64,000 nt of DNA. Origin: Ipomoea triloba (taxonomy: Eukaryota > Streptophyta > Magnoliopsida > Solanales > Convolvulaceae). A program made the position numbers and the translations under genes. Position 1 is the stretch's first letter; each line of letters begins with the position of its first letter. The stretch is from assembly GCF_003576645.1 (NCBI RefSeq), contig NC_044920.1, forward strand, positions 4,317,970 through 4,381,969, read 5' to 3'. Below, in pieces: positions 58,466 through 64,000 of the stretch. The notes beneath the pieces were generated by a model. The model had not been told where the DNA came from, ran no database searches, and saw only the letters and a program-made list of their open reading frames with translations.

Positions 58466-60050
58466 GAGTTTTTTCCCAAAATGGTCCCTCGACTATTGCT
58501 CATTCTCAATTTTGCATTTCGACTTTCAATTGCACCTAATGTGATCCTTCGACTTTTAAAAACTCACCCAATTTGGTCCTCCATTACATATTCCGTCAAA
58601 TCAGTGTTAAAATGGAGGGTATTTTCATCCATTTACCTATTGTTAGCCTAATAAACATTGAGAAATAGTTGAGGGACCATTTTGGGAAAAACTATTTTAT
58701 TTATTTCATTTTTGTTTATTTTCATTTTTTAGACTCTACAAAATTAGAATTTCTATACATTTTTTCTTACAAATATAAATAGTTAAAATCGCGCAATCCA
58801 AACTCAAAATTTTTAACTTTCTTTACAGACTTTTCCTCTAAATATACAAACTATTCCTATGAAGTTTTACAATAAATTCCGTAAATTTCATAAATACTCA
58901 TATACTTTTTTTTTATTCTTTTATTTTTTTTTATGTTCATAGACAATCAATCACTATGTATCACATTAAATATTACTTTTACCATTGAAAATAATATTTT
59001 TTTCAAGCGTAGACACCCAAAGAGTGTAAAATGTAGGGAAAATATTGGACCGAAAGGTAAATTTTTCTAGTAAACTTCTCAGGTGAGCCGAAAAGTAAAA
59101 TCTCGTCAATGTTTCCTGTAATATTTTCTGTATTTGATTTCAAAGTAATTATTAAATTTTATATTAATTTACATTATTTAAGATATTGTATGACATCTTT
59201 TATATGTTTTCCTCTTCTTATTTTTTTTATTAATTATTAATTATTAAGGCAAGTATAATTTATTTTGTAATGTGGACACATTATTTTTAATAATTTTGAT
59301 TTAATTAAATTATACCTTAATTATAAAAATCCTACCTAATAATTTTAGTATATTACACGGGACACAATAATTATTATAAATAATGTTTAATAATTGTCAA
59401 TTTGTATTCAACCATAAAATTTATAGTTAATTTTTAAGTCAATCATAAAATCTTTTGTGATGTGGGCACATTATTTTTAATTATTTGAGTTTAATAATAT
59501 TATATCTTATTTATAAAAAAATCAAAAGTAATATATTTAGTACTACGAATGTGACTAAGAATTATTTTAATCGGTGCTTAAAAAATGAGTATTTATAAAA
59601 TTTACGAAACTTATTGTAAATCTGCATAGGAATAGTTTGTATATTTAGATAGAAGGAAAAAGTCTGTAAAAAAGTTAAAATTTTTTAGGATGGATTGCAC
59701 GATTTTAATTATTTATATTTGTAAGAAAAAATTGTATAGAAATTCTAATTTTATAGAGTCTAAAAAATGAAAATAAACAAAAATGAAATAAATAAAATAG
59801 TTTTTCCCAAAATGGTCCCTTGACTATTCTCAAAATGGTCCCTCAACTATTTCTCAATGTTTATTAGGCTAACAATAGGTAAATGGACGAAAATGACCTC
59901 CATTTTAACACTGATTTGACGGAATATGTAACGGAGGACCAAATTGGGTGAGTTTTTGAAAGTCGAGGGACCACATTAGGTGCAATTGAAAGTCGAAATG
60001 CAAAATTGAGAATGAGCAATAGTCGAGGGACCATTTTGGGAAAAAAACTC
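58466..60050. mobile_element. Large MULE-like foldback element, arms of about 450 bp
   Basis: The ends are GAGTTTTTTCCCAAAATGGT and its inverse, with a perfect 9-bp duplication TTTTGAAAA (58457-58465 and 60051-60059). The arms pair for about 450 bases (58466-58915 with 59596-60050). The outer 230 bp of each arm is itself shaped like a small MITE with CCCAAAATGGTCCCTC at both its ends. The loop (58916-59595) is AT-rich and non-coding. Confidence 0.88.
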
Positions 60051-61599
60051 TTTTGAAAATAAGGTAATGACACTAGTACTTTACTCAAAATTATTTAGGA
60101 TTTTGAATTTATACAATTTTGTCTCGTCCTTGTCAAATTTACACAAAAATATCAACATCCCGAGAAATTGAAATTTAAAAATTGGATCAAATTATATAAT
60201 ATGATAAGAATAATAATGGACCCGAAAAATTATAATTTTTCCAATAACATATTTTGGCCATTTTACATCATATTGTAGGAAAGATTTTGAAAGATATGAA
60301 GTGTGATCGTGGCCCAATCTTTAATGTTTAGGCCAAATTTTCATCCATTTTCTATAGTCAATGCAGACAACTTTTTCATCTTTTTTTTCCATTTTGTAAG
60401 GGTCAATTGCTAGTGCTCTGATTTGAAGTATGCTTTGCTGCCAAAGAACTTTCTTCTTTGTACTTGACTTTTAATATCATCTTGACACCTCTGCAAAAAC
60501 CTTCATGCGCATTTCGAAAAAAAAAAAAAAAAAGTTGAGCGGGATTTAGATTATGGAAAGTACATAATTTATGATAAATAAAATAATTTTTTTTTCCATA
60601 TATCCAATATCTTCACTACAATAAGATTAATTCAGACACGACCCTAGTCATATTAGTAGAGTTTGACTCACTCTGAAAAAAGTTTGACACAAAACTTTTA
60701 AGTGTGACGTACTCTTTACAAAGTTCAAACCTTTGACTTTGCAGTTACATGAGCCCAAATCGAGGAATAATATTTTATAAGCATTAGTTATTTATAAATT
60801 AAAAATATTTTTTCATATCGTAATTTTATCTTTAATGTTTAGCCCATGACATAACATGATCGGTAAAGATTTAAAAAAAAATCATTATATTCATTGATTA
60901 TCTGTTAATTAATTGATTTCACTATGAGTTAACAAGATAAAGAGATATCATTAAAAGAGTTCATTTACTTAAATACAAAAAAAAAAAAGTAATAAAATAA
61001 AGATACATTAGGAAGTAATTTGAGGAAAGGAGTATATCATGACTCTTATAAAGCCTGATTGAAAATGATATTGGGTCTAAGTTCTAAACTTTTGTATAAC
61101 AAATTATATGTCTTGTGACAAGTATCATAACCATTCATATTTATTCACTATTTATAAATTGATCGATTTCATCATAAATTAATTAATTTGGATTCATAAA
61201 ATATTGAATTATGTAGGTGTTGCATCATCCCATAGACATTATATTATGGCCTATATAGGGTACAATGGCATTAAATTTTGTAGGTTTGAAGTCAACTAAT
61301 TAAGTAATTGCTATATGTGAAATTTCAACTTTGTCAAATTTCAAACAATGAGTGGGGGACAGAGGTTTGTGTGGCTATGGATGTTTAATGCTGTGTGCCA
61401 CTAGAAGTTGAAATCTTCTTGCTTTATTATTATTTTTTCTCCTATGCCATACATTAAAATTAACTTGTGTCATTGTTTGATGTCAACTCCTCTAGCATAT
61501 TGGCTTTTATAATGAAAGAGAGATTCATGCTTTTGGATTTTTTTTTTTTAATTTGATGGGGAAAATACATTTCAGCATAATTATATAGATTTTGAGAGC

Positions 61600-61745
61600 C
61601 AAGGACCTTGTGGTCCAGTGGCATCAAACCCTTCTTTTTATATGGAGGTGGTGGGTTCGAGCCTCAGTGGAGGCAATACTGATTCTTGTGCTTCAATAGG
61701 TTTATGAACAGATAGTGCATTCTAATAGAGTTAGTAGTATTTAAA
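61600..61745 (+). mobile_element. tRNA-derived SINE
   Basis: A-box region TTGTGGTCCAGTGGCATC, B box GGTGGGTTCGAGCCTCAGTG. The tail (AATAGGTTTATGAACAGATA..ATAGAGTTAGTAGTATTT) is related to the tail of the SINE at 8304 (TATGGACAGATAG..CAGGGTCAATAGTAATTC). It ends in an A-rich stretch. No clear flanking duplication. Confidence 0.75.
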
Positions 61746-61914
61746 AAAAATTCTTTTATATAATAACTATTTTTCCGTATTATTATATCCTTGTTCATTA
61801 AGCCTCAACCCGATTTTTTTTATAGTTCCTACTTATTGACTCTTAGTGTAATTATTACATCATATTTAATTTGATATCTCTAAGTTTTATATTTTCAACA
61901 CTCTCGCTAATAAC

Positions 61915-61990
61915 ATTTTGATTTAGTGGCACGAAATAACTCTCCTAAATGGGAGGTCATGATGGGTTCAAGCCCCAGTAAGACTTACTA
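61915..61990 (+). mobile_element. SINE fragment
   Basis: TTTTGATTTAGTGGCACGAA and GGGAGGTCATGATGGGTTCA..AGCCCCAGT follow the SINE layout with a small insertion before the B box. It is truncated at the 3' side. Confidence 0.55.
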
Positions 61991-62962
61991 CAGGGAGATT
62001 TCCCAAGCATGACTAAATAGCTTTTCAATTTGGATTATTTGAAGTTTTATAAAAGTATTGAATACTAAACACATATTATAATACAAAATAAAAGAATTGG
62101 CCCTTGAGGCTAGCTCAATTGGTTTCACTGATCACCTTAAAGCTTTACTCTAATTAATAATAGTGTAGGACTCAAATTTCACTGGGAACGTGTGTGTGTG
62201 GGGGGGGGGGGTCATTGGGAGACTTTAATGGCTTAACCGATCAATGGTAATGAAGACTCCTTGTGCGCAGAGTGTACATGCAAGGGATGGGATCATGTGG
62301 ACTGACTGGACGACTCGTAATTATCTTCTCTTAGGACTTTTGGGTTGGGTTTTAGAAGCTTATAATTAATCTGTCGTAATTGAGAAACCTAATGTATAAA
62401 AAAAATTGTTTATGGGTAGAAAATAATTATTTACATAAGATATTATCTTAAATGATGTGGTTATGACAATGGTTGCCGGTTGGAACTCTTCAAATTCATT
62501 ATCTATTAATTAAACCTACTATAAATTAATGAGATTAAATTATGTCATGATTTGGCGTAAAACATTCGAGAAAAGCAACATTACATATTGGGTATTGTCT
62601 TGACCCATCATGAAAATATCTTTTAATATCCATCAAAATGCAATATATTGAATTTTCTTTTGTTTTATGCTCCGTATCATTTTTTTCAAATTCGTAATTT
62701 CATCTCAAAATATAAAACTAATTCAATTGAACCCCATTCAGAGTGTAATGTGATAATCTTAACACTAGTGCATAAAATTCCATCAAAATTTCGTAGTTAA
62801 GTTATTAAGTAAGATTGAGAGTATATTATAAAATCCTTATACCAACTAAGACAATAAAACAAAAGGTTCAACAAATAATAATTGCAAATTTTGCTAGTAA
62901 TTAAAAACCATATTATTTTTGTTGCTGTTGTTGGTAAATCACTTTTTGTCTTCATTTTTCTT

Positions 62963-63043
62963 TCGTTTCTAACCAATCAATGCATATTAATTACGCGATA
63001 AATCGTTTCTAACCAATCAATGCATATTAATTACGCGATAAAA

Positions 63044-63089
<46 letters not shown>
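62963..63089. repeat. Tandem 40-bp duplication followed by (TA)n
   Basis: Two apparently exact 40-bp copies starting TCGTTTCTAACCAATCAATG at 62963 and 63003 are followed by a (TA)n tract of about 45 bp. Confidence 0.9.
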
Positions 63090-63091
<2 letters not shown>

Positions 63092-63829
63092 CGAGAATAC
63101 TAACAATATTTACAGTTTGCAATTCAAATATTTTATACTATCTTATTCTAAGTAAAATATACAAAAGAAAAAAAAAACCCTTGATAAGATGTTGTGATTC
63201 TATAATTTGATTATGTGACATTGAAGAAATTATTAGTTAGGGTTCAAAACGTATGAGCCAAACCACCTTATTGATGTGAGGTAATTATTGTACCTATGCC
63301 ATTTAGGTACTTGTACATGTCAAGAAACTGTTTTTGAATAAGCAATTTGTACTAATTTAAAGACAGCATTAACGATAAATACATACATAAATTCTTCAAT
63401 TCCCATAATTAATTATAATGCTTTATATTTTTAAATAAAAAACATAAATACCTCTTAACGCTAGTATTCTTAAAAAAAGGTGAAAGAGGTAAATAACAAG
63501 ATTGCATTAGCTGGCCTAAAAGCCGGCCTCCTAATAGGGCCATGGGCTTGTGCCTAATATTAATTGGGCTGGGGAATGGAGATCCGAGCGTTAATTAGAT
63601 TTAGAAATAATTGGAGCCCAAGGGCATCGTTTTTGAAGCCTAAATTAGGTCGAATAAGAAATAAAGTTTGAGGTCCAAAGTGTGGTAAGATATAAAGTAT
63701 AGGGAGCCAGAGCACAAAGACTGAATGGATGGTTCGTAAAGTGAAGAAGGGAAGAAAGATTGGGGTCAAAGTGTGGTAAGGTGTAAAGTATATGGTGCTA
63801 GAGCTTAAAGCTTAGGAAAAAGGGACAAA

Positions 63830-64000
63830 GGGCGTGTTTGGCAGCGAAGTATTGAACAAAATGAGCATTGGGGAGGAGTGGTATGCCTGGGTCGTGGGGT
63901 TTCGACCGACGACCCTTGCTCCAATCTCGGCTCATTAATGAGTAGCAGACCCCTTGTAGGCATAGTGAACTAGAGCATACCACCGGTGGGCGACCAGTAA
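63830..64000. mobile_element. Start of a TIR element cut by the window end
   Basis: GGGCGTGTTTGGCAGCGAAG resembles the GGGCATGTCTGG / GGCCCTGTTTGG ends of the elements at 35858 and 18. The sequence after it is GC-richer and has short inverted words (GGTCGTGGGG, CGACCGACGACC). The other end lies outside the window. Confidence 0.35.

Larger units (their letters stand above)
60051..63829. other. Gene-free AT-rich stretch with scattered SINEs
   Basis: Apart from the SINE pieces at 61600 and 61915, a tandem duplication at 62963 and a TA tract at 63045, I see no gene. A weaker tRNA-like piece lies at 62100-62190 (GGCTAGCTCAATTGG). At 63660-63800 a roughly 40-bp word (CAAAGTGTGGTAAGRTRTAA) occurs twice. 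Confidence 0.4.

Noticed and set aside
1..64000. A novel multi-gene system or biosynthetic cluster
   Set aside because: The four intact genes are ordinary, unrelated housekeeping or organellar genes with independent orientation. Nothing suggests they act together; the notable content is the gene-carrying MULE-like family.

Overview
This window is nuclear DNA of a flowering plant, almost certainly a eudicot. It is AT-rich, has intron-bearing genes with ordinary GT-AG splicing, and most of its length is transposon-derived. The many short elements with the TACGGAGTA-type motif remind me of Convolvulaceae, but that is only an impression. No organellar or bacterial genes are present.

Only four convincing intact genes are seen: (1) a P-class pentatricopeptide repeat (PPR) protein on the minus strand (1665-3152); (2) a ten-exon FG-repeat nucleoporin of the NUP1/NUP136 family on the plus strand (16623-24821), whose exons sum to an uninterrupted 1266-codon frame; (3) a three-exon MAM33/p32-type mitochondrial matrix protein on the plus strand (29464-31931, 233 codons); (4) a PLS-class PPR protein with an E-type C-terminus on the minus strand (54371-56401). 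Three of the four are probably organelle-targeted. They do not form an operon-like or functional cluster.

The rest is a layered record of mobile DNA: a decayed Ty1/copia element with a recognisable primer-binding site (11968-15296); a complete solo LTR with a 5-bp target duplication (47472-49071); the 3' end of a LINE with an open RNase H frame (51407-52300); a decayed PIF/Harbinger transposase gene (26646-28340); several tRNA-derived SINEs, one with a perfect 20-bp target duplication (8304-8449); and at least seven Mutator-like (MULE) foldback elements recognised by terminal inverted repeats plus 9-bp target duplications.

The most interesting part of the window is this MULE-like family. Two members look like Pack-MULEs carrying pieces of host genes. 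The element at 49238-50454 has 182-bp arms and a perfect 9-bp duplication, and carries the 5' part of an LSD1-like (LDL/FLD) histone demethylase gene. The element at 32245-33771 has about 100-bp arms and carries an exon of the riboflavin-biosynthesis gene RIBA with its upstream splice acceptor. A separate copy of its target region at 39.4-39.7 kb shows the empty site.

Assembly caution: there are two single-N positions (39593, 43572). The second separates two apparently identical 1824-bp direct copies, which is more likely an unmerged contig overlap than a real duplication.
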